This document shows positions 1 to 6,755 of a stretch of DNA of 8,366 bases, piece by piece. Positions within the stretch are counted from its first letter, which is position 1, and every line of letters starts with the position of its first letter. The notes under the pieces were generated by a model that worked only from the letters and a program-made list of their open reading frames with translations, had not been told where the DNA came from and did no database searches. The position numbers and the translations under genes are program-made. Source of the stretch: JBHAEP01 sp041855665 (GTDB lineage: Bacteria > Patescibacteriota > Saccharimonadia > Saccharimonadales > Saccharimonadaceae); assembly GCA_041855665.1 (NCBI GenBank), contig JBHAEP010000013.1, positions 1 to 8,366 of the forward strand. Direction: 5' to 3'.

Positions 1-1
1 A

Positions 2-136
2 GAAGCCACGCTCGACCAGCTGGAAATAAAATCTGAAACCGAAGATCGCCCGCTTAAGCTTGTGTTTATCGGAGATGAGGCAAATAGAATTACAAGAAGT
101 TCCTTCATTGCTCAAGCTACTATGTTTGAAAAATAA
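2..136 (+). CDS. C-terminal end of an unidentified protein (partial)
   Basis: This is the last 44 codons of a gene that begins before the window. The frame starting at base 2 is open and ends in Met-Phe-Glu-Lys followed by TAA. The visible tail is rich in charged residues. It has a short hydrophobic strand (LKLVFIG) and then a polar stretch with the run ANRITRSSF. Codon use (mixed, AT-leaning) matches the other genes here, so it is probably a real gene end. I do not recognise a family. A pilin-like or secreted protein is conceivable, but nothing in this fragment proves it. Its stop codon lies within the A-run that encodes the T-tail of the terminator of the facing tRNA gene, so the two units end against each other. 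Confidence 0.6.
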   Translation, partial: EATLDQLEIKSETEDRPLKLVFIGDEANRITRSSFIAQATMFEK

Positions 137-187
137 AAAAACACCCCAATTCTCGACAAAAACTTAGTCTTAAACGAAAATCGGGGT
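135..187 (-). terminator. Intrinsic terminator of the tRNA-Gln transcript
   Basis: Arms at 143-155 and 175-187 form a 13-bp stem. Read on the - strand, every position pairs, two of them as G-U wobbles. Read on the + strand, those two positions become A-C mismatches, so the hairpin works best for - strand RNA. The stem is followed on the - strand by seven T (complement of 135-141). The loop is about 19 nt. The terminator sits 20 bases downstream of the tRNA 3' end. Confidence 0.8.
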
Positions 188-206
188 TAAGATTTGACTA
201 TATTCT

Positions 207-281
207 TGGCTGGGCTGGAGGGATTCGAACCCCCGAATGCCAGGACCAAAACCTGGTGCCTTACCGCTTGGCGACAGCCCA
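207..281 (-). tRNA. tRNA-Gln, anticodon UUG, CCA encoded
   Basis: The complement folds into a full cloverleaf. The acceptor stem TGGGCTG (275-281) pairs with CAGCCCA (211-217). The anticodon stem CCAGG/CCTGG encloses the 7-nt loop TTTTGGT, giving anticodon TTG for glutamine. The T-arm contains GGTTCGAATCC. The discriminator base is G and is followed by an encoded CCA (207-209). The gene has its own promoter (292-321) and terminator (135-187), so it is a single-gene transcription unit. An open reading frame of the neighbouring methyltransferase runs through this region in the opposite direction, but the tRNA and its promoter show that the protein does not start there. Confidence 0.97.
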
Positions 282-291
282 ATATGAGTTT

Positions 292-321
292 ATTATATCA
301 CAATACTTCGAAGGTTTTCAA
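292..321 (-). promoter_or_regulatory. Promoter of tRNA-Gln
   Basis: On the - strand there is a -35 box TTGAAA (316-321), an 18-bp spacer and a perfect -10 box TATAAT (292-297) preceded by the extended -10 motif TGA. The -10 box ends 10 bases before the tRNA 5' end. The same TTGAAA, 18 bp, TAYAAT architecture recurs before two protein genes in this window. Confidence 0.85.
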
Positions 322-342
322 TAACAAAACTAAAGAGTTTTA

Positions 343-351
343 TGCTATAAT
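343..351 (+). promoter_or_regulatory. Extended -10 promoter of the RNA methyltransferase gene
   Basis: TGC followed by TATAAT (346-351) gives an extended -10 element. No good -35 hexamer is visible 16-18 bp upstream. The predicted transcript start, about 7 bases after the -10 box, is only 4 bases before the ATG at 362, so the mRNA is almost leaderless. It is divergent from the tRNA-Gln promoter. Confidence 0.75.
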
Positions 352-361
352 TGAAATAATT

Positions 362-1678
362 ATGGCAAAAAAATCTCTTCCAATAGTAGAAGTAAAATTA
401 GATAAGATTGTTGGCGGCGGCCAAGCTCTGGGCACTCTAGAAGATGGCAAAAAATGTTTTGTCTGGGGTGCACTTCCTGGCGAAACAGCAAAAGTTCAGC
501 TCACTAAAAAGAAATCCAGCTGGTGCGAGGGGCGAGCTATCGAAATAATTAGCAGCAGCCCCGACAGAATCGAACCAATCGATAACGAATCCTATTTATC
601 CACCAGCCCGTGGCAGATGATGAGTTTTGAAGCCGAGCAACATTACAAATCAGCTCTTATAGAAGAAGCTTTTGAGTTACATAATATCGTCCTACCAAAT
701 ACTATTGAAGTTTTTTCAGACGGCAATATTCATAATTATCGCAATAAAGTTGAGTTTAGCTGGTTTGGAGATATAGATGAAAAAGGTAGAGAAAAGCTCG
801 ATTTAGCATTTTTCCGCCGAGGCACAAAAGGCAAAATTCCAGTAGAAAGTTCTGCTTTATTGCCAGAAAATATTATGCAGACTGCACTAAAAGTACGTGA
901 TATTTTGCGATCAAAAAATATTAGCGCCCGAAATCTAAAAACACTTTTAATTCGCTGCTCGAGAAGCGGTGATGTTTGCTGGCAACTCTACATCAAAGAC
1001 TTAGATATTGTACAGTTTACTGATCAAGATTTTATGAATACTGGTGCTATTGGAGCAGAAATTATTTACAGCAACCCTAAAAGTCCAGCTAGTGTAATTA
1101 CGCAGAGACTACAGCAATTCGGCGCAACAAACCTTATCGATACTGTCCTTGGCGTAGATTTTCGCTATGCAGTAGAAGGCTTTTTCCAGGTAAATATTCC
1201 TGTTTACGAACAAGCTTTGTTGGACATGAAAAAATGGGTCGCCAATAAACCAAAAACCATCGATCTATATTCTGGAGTTGGCAGTATTGGACTGACAATC
1301 GGTAATGGAAACCTCACTTTAGTGGAAATAAACGAACACGCTGTTCGTGAGATGAAAAATAATATAAAACTGCTTGATAGAGAGGACTCCGCTGAAGCAA
1401 TTTTAGCAGCTAGCGAAGATGCTCTTAACTACATAGATTCTGACTCTGTAATTATAGTAGACCCTCCTCGTGCTGGGCTACATGCTGATGTAATCAAAAA
1501 ACTACTTGAAATATCACCCGAAAGAATTATATATCTTAGCTGTAACCCAGTAACTCAAGCTCGTGACGTAGAACTACTATCTGAAAAATACGGCATCAGG
1601 CATCATCAAGGATACAACTTCTTCCCGCGAACGCCGCATATCGAACATTTAGTCGTTCTAGATTTGAAAAATAATTAA
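362..1678 (+). CDS. RNA uracil-C5 methyltransferase, RlmD/TrmA family
   Basis: This 438-residue protein matches the SAM-dependent 5-methyluridine methyltransferases (RumA/RlmD/TrmA), which methylate uracil C5 in 23S rRNA or tRNA. An N-terminal TRAM-like RNA-binding domain spans about residues 1-61. Catalytic-domain motifs are FFQVN at 274-278, the SAM-binding motif DLYSGVGSIGL at 301-311, DPPR at 367-370, SCNP at 393-396 (Cys394 the predicted nucleophile) and HIEHL near the end (Glu428 the predicted general base). The four-cysteine Fe-S cluster of classical RlmD is missing: the region that normally reads CGGC is TSPWQ at 81-85. The ATG at 362 is chosen because the TATAAT box ends 10 bases upstream and the next upstream frame runs into the tRNA. 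No Shine-Dalgarno sequence is present. Whether the target is rRNA or tRNA cannot be read from the sequence. Confidence 0.92.
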   Translation: MAKKSLPIVEVKLDKIVGGGQALGTLEDGKKCFVWGALPGETAKVQLTKKKSSWCEGRAIEIISSSPDRIEPIDNESYLSTSPWQMMSFEAEQHYKSALIEEAFELHNIVLPNTIEVFSDGNIHNYRNKVEFSWFGDIDEKGREKLDLAFFRRGTKGKIPVESSALLPENIMQTALKVRDILRSKNISARNLKTLLIRCSRSGDVCWQLYIKDLDIVQFTDQDFMNTGAIGAEIIYSNPKSPASVITQRLQQFGATNLIDTVLGVDFRYAVEGFFQVNIPVYEQALLDMKKWVANKPKTIDLYSGVGSIGLTIGNGNLTLVEINEHAVREMKNNIKLLDREDSAEAILAASEDALNYIDSDSVIIVDPPRAGLHADVIKKLLEISPERIIYLSCNPVTQARDVELLSEKYGIRHHQGYNFFPRTPHIEHLVVLDLKNN

Positions 1679-1693
1679 AAATCGTGCTACAAT
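1664..1693 (+). promoter_or_regulatory. Promoter of the DUF1304 gene
   Basis: A -35 box TTGAAA (1664-1669), an 18-bp spacer and an extended -10 TGC-TACAAT (1688-1693) overlap the end of the methyltransferase gene. The predicted transcript start near 1700 leaves a leader of about 37 nt carrying a Shine-Dalgarno site. This differs from the leaderless genes around it. Confidence 0.75.
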
Positions 1694-1736
1694 AAAATCT
1701 GAAATTCTTCAAAAAACAAAGAACGAAAGGACAAAA

Positions 1737-2096
1737 ATGAATCTATCTACAGCTATCTTGGCGACTTTGGTTGCGTTGGAATTTTTATACATTTTTTACT
1801 TGGAAACTCTCGCTACAACCTCAAAAACAACCTCGAAAGTCTTTAAGATGACTAAGGAGGAATTGTCGCGAAAATCCGTGCAGACGCTTTTCAAGAATCA
1901 AGGTGTTTACAATGGACTTTTGGCGGTTTTGATTCTGCTTGCCGTTTTCGTTTTTTCCAGTGAAATCGCCGTGATTGTCTTGATGAGCTACATTATTTTA
2001 GTGGCGCTTTACGGAAGCTTTACGAGCAATCCAAAAATCATATTAACTCAAGGCGGATTGGCGATTTTGACGCTGGCTACGGCTTTGATATTTTAA
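1737..2096 (+). CDS. DUF1304 family small membrane protein
   Basis: This 119-residue, very hydrophobic protein has four predicted membrane segments, at about residues 4-25, 57-74, 76-93 and 100-118. The DUF1304 hallmarks are visible: NQGVYNG at 54-60 on the second segment, ALYGSFT at 90-96 and TQGGLAIL at 104-111. The length equals that of the family (about 115-120). No biochemical function is established for this family, and none is claimed here. The start is supported by the Shine-Dalgarno sequence GAAAGGA at 1725-1731, 5 bases before the ATG. It has its own promoter at 1664-1693. Leucine is mostly TTG and alanine often GCG, unlike the CTA/CTT/TTA and GCT/GCA of its neighbours. This may hint at transfer or simply reflect membrane-protein bias. 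Confidence 0.85.
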   Translation: MNLSTAILATLVALEFLYIFYLETLATTSKTTSKVFKMTKEELSRKSVQTLFKNQGVYNGLLAVLILLAVFVFSSEIAVIVLMSYIILVALYGSFTSNPKIILTQGGLAILTLATALIF

Positions 2097-2100
2097 AATA

Positions 2101-2130
2101 TTGAAAATTCGCCCCAAAAATCGCTATAAT
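2101..2130 (+). promoter_or_regulatory. Promoter of the prepilin-like gene
   Basis: A -35 box TTGAAA (2101-2106), an 18-bp spacer and a perfect -10 box TATAAT (2125-2130). The predicted transcript start is the A of the ATG at 2137, giving a fully leaderless mRNA. The TTG of the -35 box is in frame with the gene and could be mistaken for an upstream start codon. Confidence 0.85.
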
Positions 2131-2136
2131 AAATCT

Positions 2137-2772
2137 ATGCATAAACGGTTTGGGTTTACATTAATCGAGGTAATGGTGGTTTTAATAATCATCACTCTTT
2201 TAGCTGCGATTTTTATCCCAATGTATAACGGCGCACAAATCGCCAGTCGCGACTCCAAGCGAGAATCAGATGTTCAAATAGTCCTAAATGCCTATGATAA
2301 TAATTTTAGCAAAGTAGGGACTTATGGAGATTATCGCACCTACGAAGGTGGTGCTAGGGGTTATCTAGAAATTAACAGCAATGAATTAAAAGAAATTAAA
2401 GAACCATCCGCAACCAAAAGTCGCTATTTTCACGGCAACTCATTACGACCAAATATTGGCGACTTAAAAGATGGATATATTTTTGTACCTCAACACGCAA
2501 TCTACGACTTACGACCATCAAAAACACTAAAGTTCTCTTATACTCCTCCGGCGATTCCAAACTTAAAATATGACTGCACGCTAATATTTCCAGAATCTTC
2601 AAATCAAACTGGAATCTATTCCACTATTTTAGTCGGCTATTTCAAAGAAAAAGACCATTCTTTAAATATTTTCTACGGCAAACATCAAGTCAAACCAGAG
2701 TCAGCCCAATGCTCCAGCAATATCGAAACTCTATTTAATGGAAAATACCAAAATCAAATAAACTTTAACTAG
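2137..2772 (+). CDS. Type IV prepilin-like protein
   Basis: This 211-residue protein begins with a class III prepilin signal. A short basic leader MHKRFG is followed by FTLIEVMVVLIII, so prepilin peptidase should cut after Gly6, leaving Phe at +1 and the conserved Glu at +5 (Glu11). A single hydrophobic helix covers about residues 7-28, followed by an amphipathic helix and a polar C-terminal domain. Two cysteines, Cys147 and Cys192, could form the C-terminal disulfide loop seen in many pilins. It probably serves as a major or minor subunit of a type IV pilus or related pseudopilus at the cell envelope. The ATG at 2137 is chosen over an in-frame TTG at 2101 because that TTG is the -35 box. No other pilus genes are in view. 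The stop overlaps the end of the facing gene by 8 bp. Confidence 0.88.
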   Translation: MHKRFGFTLIEVMVVLIIITLLAAIFIPMYNGAQIASRDSKRESDVQIVLNAYDNNFSKVGTYGDYRTYEGGARGYLEINSNELKEIKEPSATKSRYFHGNSLRPNIGDLKDGYIFVPQHAIYDLRPSKTLKFSYTPPAIPNLKYDCTLIFPESSNQTGIYSTILVGYFKEKDHSLNIFYGKHQVKPESAQCSSNIETLFNGKYQNQINFN

Positions 2773-3256
2773 TGCGAATGCGGCGATAGGCAAACTTTAA
2801 AGCCAGTCGCCAATTTCCTCGAGCGTCACTATCGTACTGGTAAATCTCGCCATTTCTAACTTCTTGAATTAAAACCAAAGCTGGATTATATGAAGCTAAA
2901 GTTTTATAAAACTCGATATCATCGCCGCTAACAATTTTACGACCAGGGAATACTGAACTAAACTTTTCCTCCCCAACTTCATCAAAATAATTAACTCGCC
3001 CCTTTGGCGGGTAGTACATTTCAGCCTTTAGACCCATTCTAGAGATAGCCTTTTTAACATCACCAAGTAGCATATTTGACTTAGCCTCGATAAAAACCAT
3101 CAGCTGTTTTTTGGTTGTCAAAAATATCGTAGCATCGGCAGTTCGGCTAACGGGTATACCATTTAGTATAACCTTATCAACAGAAACTCCAGCCCCAAAA
3201 GCGGCTTTTATTTGCTTTTCAAGAGAATTAATCCGATATTCATGATCGTCTTTCAT
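2765..3256 (-). CDS. Conserved-looking protein of unknown function, possible PD-(D/E)XK fold
   Basis: This 163-residue soluble protein has no signal peptide or membrane segment, and I do not recognise a named family. Residues 38-61 run SRTADATIF...MVFIEAKSN. An Asp (Asp41) is followed by a beta-like strand and then a hydrophobic strand ending in Glu57-Ala-Lys59, the D...(E)xK pattern of PD-(D/E)XK nucleases. This is an inference from pattern only. Later stretches include FPGRK at 103-107 and LVLIQEV at 127-133. The ATG at 3256 is chosen because a TTGATT/CATAAT promoter lies just upstream. An in-frame TTG at 3292 is the first base triplet of that -35 box. The gene is divergent from the helicase-nuclease and converges with the pilin gene. 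Confidence 0.72.
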   Translation of the reverse strand: MKDDHEYRINSLEKQIKAAFGAGVSVDKVILNGIPVSRTADATIFLTTKKQLMVFIEAKSNMLLGDVKKAISRMGLKAEMYYPPKGRVNYFDEVGEEKFSSVFPGRKIVSGDDIEFYKTLASYNPALVLIQEVRNGEIYQYDSDARGNWRLALKFAYRRIRTS

Positions 3257-3263
3257 TAATTCT

Positions 3264-3292
3264 ATTATGCATTTTTTAAGAAATAAAATCAA
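3264..3292 (-). promoter_or_regulatory. Promoter of the unknown - strand gene
   Basis: On the - strand there is a -35 box TTGATT (3287-3292), a 17-bp spacer and a -10 box CATAAT (3264-3269). Seven bases separate the -10 box from the ATG at 3256, so the transcript starts about one base before the start codon (leaderless). Confidence 0.75.
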
Positions 3293-3311
3293 TCACACGA
3301 AGACCGTTTTT

Positions 3312-3320
3312 TGATAAAAT
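3312..3320 (+). promoter_or_regulatory. Extended -10 promoter of the helicase-nuclease gene
   Basis: TGA followed by TAAAAT (3315-3320), six bases before the ATG at 3327. The predicted transcript start is the A of the ATG, which makes the mRNA leaderless. No clear -35 box is visible. It is back to back with the promoter of the - strand neighbour, whose -35 box ends 20 bp away. Confidence 0.65.
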
Positions 3321-3326
3321 AAAGAC

Positions 3327-6300
3327 ATGAACTACGAAGCGCGATATCAGAAATTAAATAAAAATCAGAAGCAAGCAGTTGATTCTATTTACGGCCCCGT
3401 CATGGTAGTAGCCGGGCCGGGAACTGGAAAAACCGAGCTACTCGGAATGCGCGTAGCCTCGATTTTGAAAAAAACCGACACCGCACCGGAGTCAATACTG
3501 TGTTTAACTTATACTGACAGTGGTGCTTTCGCTATGCGTGAACGACTAGCCAGTATCATTGGCAAAGATGCGTACGCCGTAGCTATCCATACCTTCCATA
3601 GCTTTGGGTCTGAAGTCATAGGTCAAAATCGTGAGTTTTTCTATAAAGGATCTGATTTTCAGCCAGCTGATGATATTTATCGACGCCAGACAATCAACTC
3701 ACTTATCGCAGCATTACCTCACGACAATCCTCTAGCTAGCGTTGGGCAGAATGGTGAATTTATATTTGTCAAAGATGTCGAAAGTACAGTTTCTGAAATG
3801 CGTCGCGCCGGAATTAAGCCCGATCAATTACGGGAAATTGCACAGAATACGCTAAAAAGTATTGATGAAATTGAAAAAATACTTCTACCGATACTTCCGC
3901 CAGCAGGGGGGCGATTTGGTAAAAAAGATATCGCAATCTTTGAAAAAGTATTACCTGAATTCGCTAAAATCAATGAAGCAGAGGTAATAAAGGGAATTAA
4001 ACCTTATGCTAAAGTTTTTTATGAAAAAATGGCCATGGCAGTATCTGACGCAGTTAACGAAAATAGCCAAAAACCACTCACGGAAATTAAGCAAAAACTG
4101 ATCGAAAAAGACAGTGACAAAAATTCCGTCATGAAAGATAGGGCGCGAACTAAAAAGATTTTAGCTTTTAGCGAAATTTATGAACAATACATGCAAAAGC
4201 TAAACGAAGATCGTCGCTACGACTTCGATAGTATGGTTTTTGATTTTTTACAGGCGCTAGAAGATCATCCAGAACTACTATATAAACTACAGGAAACCTA
4301 TCAATTTATCATGATTGATGAGTTTCAAGATACCAATATCGCTCAAATGCGTATCACCATGAAACTTCTAGATTCAGCTATCAACGAAGGTCAGCCGAAT
4401 ATTATGGTGGTCGGTGATGACGATCAGGCAATTTATAGCTTCCAGGGTGCCGAAATTAGCAACATTATTCAATTCAATCAATATTTTCCAGATGTTAAAC
4501 ATATCGCTTTGATTGACAATTATCGCTCTAGCGCGGAAGTTCTGAAAAGTTCTAGAAATATTATCACTCAAAATAACGAACGACTTGAAACTTTGCTACC
4601 GAATTTAAGTAAAGATTTGCAAGCTCACGCCTTTAGCGAAGGCAAAAATCCTACACCGGAGCTACACGAATTCGACAACAAGGAAGAGGAATATAACTGG
4701 ATAGCCAAGGAAATCAAAGCAAAAATCGACGCAGGTAAAAAGCCCGGTGATATTGCAATTTTATCTAAAAAGCATGAACAATTAGTTGAGATTGCTCAAT
4801 TCTTAAACGACAAGAATATACCTGTAGTCTATAGCGGTAGCAGCAACATTCTAGAAGATGAGCTAATTAAGCTAATTGAAGGATTGTCAAAGATAGTTCT
4901 AAGTATCGCTACCGGCAATCAAAAACAAACCTCAAGCTTAATGCCAGAAGTTTTATCTCATCCAGCATGGGGAATTAATAGTATTGATTTTTGGAAACTT
5001 TCAGTCAGGGCTTATAGTAACAATCAATCGTGGCTAGAGGTAATGATCACTACAAATGAACTTAAGCCTCTCGGCGAGTGGTTGATTGAGTGCTCTCAAA
5101 AAGCTTTTCATACCCCTATGGAACAGATGCTAGATGTCCTTATCGGGGTCGAGCCAGATGAATATGAAGGCGAAAAACCAAGTTTCATATCACCAATCTA
5201 TGAGCACTTTTTTGGAAAAAATCTAGAGAAATCACCAGCTAGATATATCAAAAATCTTCGAGCTCTAGTAAAACTTCGTCAAATGATGCGAGACTATCGA
5301 CCACACGAAGAAATATTCACAATCAAAGACCTTGTAGAGTATATTGATATCCGAAACGATCTAGATCTAAAGATTAAATCTAGCGCAGAAATTGGAACCG
5401 AAGGCGTTCAACTAATGAGCGCCCATGCCTCCAAGGGTTTGGAGTTTGACACCGTATTTGTAATTAATGCAAACGGTGATGTTTGGGGTAAAAAAGCAAG
5501 AGGTAAAAACAGCAATTTAAGCTACCCATTAAACCTCGTTCAACTTCGAAATGACGGCTCATACGAAGAACGGGTTCGATTATTCTACGTAGCCTTAACT
5601 CGTGCCAAACATCATCTTTATGTAACTCGAGCCATGAAAAAAGAAGACGGCAAATCATTATCTCCAGCTGATTTTCTAGGTAATGAATCTTGGGAAGCTA
5701 TAACCCACGAAGCAGAAGAAACACAAGATAAAATTATTCGACAACTAGAAACCGCGTGGTATACGCCAATAACTGAAGTAACTTCTGATTTGCGAGAAAT
5801 ATTGGCGCCAATTCTTGAAAATTACAAATTGAGCGTCACTGCTATAAATAAATTCTTTGACCTTAAATACGGTGAACCTAAAAAATTCCTTATAAACGAG
5901 CTCTTGAAATTCCCTGAAGCAACTTCACCTAAGTCAGTTTATGGAACTGCCTTTCATGACACATTGCAAGCAGTGCATGAATCTGTTAATTCAAAGGGGG
6001 TATTGCCAAAAGCCGATGAAATCAAACAATCTTTTGAATCTAACCTAGATCCAACCCGGATTAGTAATCAGGATTATCAAAAACTACTGGAACAAGGACT
6101 AAAGCAAACTGTAGAATATATTCAATCCAACCCTGAACGTTTCAAGAAAGGTCAAAAAACCGAATTGCCATTTGCTAGACAGGGGGTTAAATTAGAAGAG
6201 GCTGAATTGACTGGAAATGTTGATATTGCAACCATTGATGAAGAAGCTAAAACCATCCACATTGCCGACTACAAAACTGGAAAGCCAGCCATGAAATGGG

Positions 6301-6632
6301 CAACCAGCGACAAAAGTTCGGACGCCCTCAAGCTCCACGAATATAAACGACAGTTGATGTTCTATGAAATTTTAGTAGAGAATTCTCGCGACTATCGCAA
6401 ATATAAGTTCGAAAACAGCGAATTAATATTTGTTGAGCCGGATAAAAATACCGGTAAATACTATTCACTAATAGCAAATTACACCAGAGAAGAACTTGAT
6501 CACTTCAAAAAACTAATTGTAGCTACATGGAGAGCGATTCAGGCTTTGGACTTTCCCGATGTTAGTGAATATAAGGGCACACTAGAAGATGTTAAAAAAC
6601 TAGAGCAGTTTATTATTGACAAATACTACTAA
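3327..6632 (+). CDS. UvrD/RecB-type DNA helicase fused to a RecB-family nuclease
   Basis: This 1101-residue cytosolic protein joins a superfamily 1A 3'-5' DNA helicase to a C-terminal PD-(D/E)XK nuclease. Helicase motifs in order are the Q motif near residues 12-17, Walker A AGPGTGKTE at 29-37, motif Ia around CLTYT (59-63), DEFQD at 331-335, motif III GDDDQAIYSFQGA at 363-375, NYRSS at 398-402, motif V SAHASKGLEFD at 698-708 and motif VI YVALTRAKHHLYV at 754-766. The nuclease domain (about 835-1070) has GTAFH (His877), GNVD (Asp966), DYKTGK (Asp981, Lys983) and QLMFY (Gln1009, Tyr1013), so both activities look intact. The cysteines that hold an Fe-S cluster in AddB/Cas4-type relatives are absent. 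Such proteins process DNA ends in recombinational repair. No AddB-like partner gene is visible. The start at 3327 fits the -10 box six bases upstream. Confidence 0.93.
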   Translation: MNYEARYQKLNKNQKQAVDSIYGPVMVVAGPGTGKTELLGMRVASILKKTDTAPESILCLTYTDSGAFAMRERLASIIGKDAYAVAIHTFHSFGSEVIGQNREFFYKGSDFQPADDIYRRQTINSLIAALPHDNPLASVGQNGEFIFVKDVESTVSEMRRAGIKPDQLREIAQNTLKSIDEIEKILLPILPPAGGRFGKKDIAIFEKVLPEFAKINEAEVIKGIKPYAKVFYEKMAMAVSDAVNENSQKPLTEIKQKLIEKDSDKNSVMKDRARTKKILAFSEIYEQYMQKLNEDRRYDFDSMVFDFLQALEDHPELLYKLQETYQFIMIDEFQDTNIAQMRITMKLLDSAINEGQPNIMVVGDDDQAIYSFQGAEISNIIQFNQYFPDVKHIALIDNYRSSAEVLKSSRNIITQNNERLETLLPNLSKDLQAHAFSEGKNPTPELHEFDNKEEEYNWIAKEIKAKIDAGKKPGDIAILSKKHEQLVEIAQFLNDKNIPVVYSGSSNILEDELIKLIEGLSKIVLSIATGNQKQTSSLMPEVLSHPAWGINSIDFWKLSVRAYSNNQSWLEVMITTNELKPLGEWLIECSQKAFHTPMEQMLDVLIGVEPDEYEGEKPSFISPIYEHFFGKNLEKSPARYIKNLRALVKLRQMMRDYRPHEEIFTIKDLVEYIDIRNDLDLKIKSSAEIGTEGVQLMSAHASKGLEFDTVFVINANGDVWGKKARGKNSNLSYPLNLVQLRNDGSYEERVRLFYVALTRAKHHLYVTRAMKKEDGKSLSPADFLGNESWEAITHEAEETQDKIIRQLETAWYTPITEVTSDLREILAPILENYKLSVTAINKFFDLKYGEPKKFLINELLKFPEATSPKSVYGTAFHDTLQAVHESVNSKGVLPKADEIKQSFESNLDPTRISNQDYQKLLEQGLKQTVEYIQSNPERFKKGQKTELPFARQGVKLEEAELTGNVDIATIDEEAKTIHIADYKTGKPAMKWATSDKSSDALKLHEYKRQLMFYEILVENSRDYRKYKFENSELIFVEPDKNTGKYYSLIANYTREELDHFKKLIVATWRAIQALDFPDVSEYKGTLEDVKKLEQFIIDKYY

Positions 6633-6645
6633 AAGCTGTAAAATA

Positions 6646-6663
6646 ACCAATAGTCACCAATAG
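6646..6663. repeat. Short direct repeat ACCAATAG x2, 10-bp period
   Basis: ACCAATAG occurs at 6646-6653 and again at 6656-6663, one DNA helical turn apart, in the gap after the helicase-nuclease gene and upstream of the small protein gene. It could be a protein-binding site. Eight bases repeated once may also be chance. Confidence 0.4.
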
Positions 6664-6717
6664 GTCAGACTAGTTCTTTACAATTTTTGTGTTGTAATAC
6701 CATCGTTAGATCCATAC

Positions 6718-6736
6718 ATAGCAACAGTATTGCTAT
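6718..6736 (+). promoter_or_regulatory. Hairpin in the leader of the 58-residue protein gene
   Basis: ATAGCAA (6718-6724) and TTGCTAT (6730-6736) form a perfect 7-bp stem with the 5-base loop CAGTA. It lies 19 bases before the ATG and just ahead of a purine-rich possible ribosome site (AGTAGG, 6745-6750). There is no T-run, so it is not a terminator. It may stabilise the mRNA or adjust translation. The nearest candidate promoter, TGTTGTAAT at 6690-6698, is weak. Confidence 0.5.
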
Positions 6737-6755
6737 CTAGAGAAAGTAGGAAATC

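Noticed and set aside
194..361. N-terminal extension of the methyltransferase starting at ATG 194
   Set aside because: It would run antisense through the tRNA-Gln gene and its promoter. The -10 box at 346-351 and the TRAM-domain start fit ATG 362.
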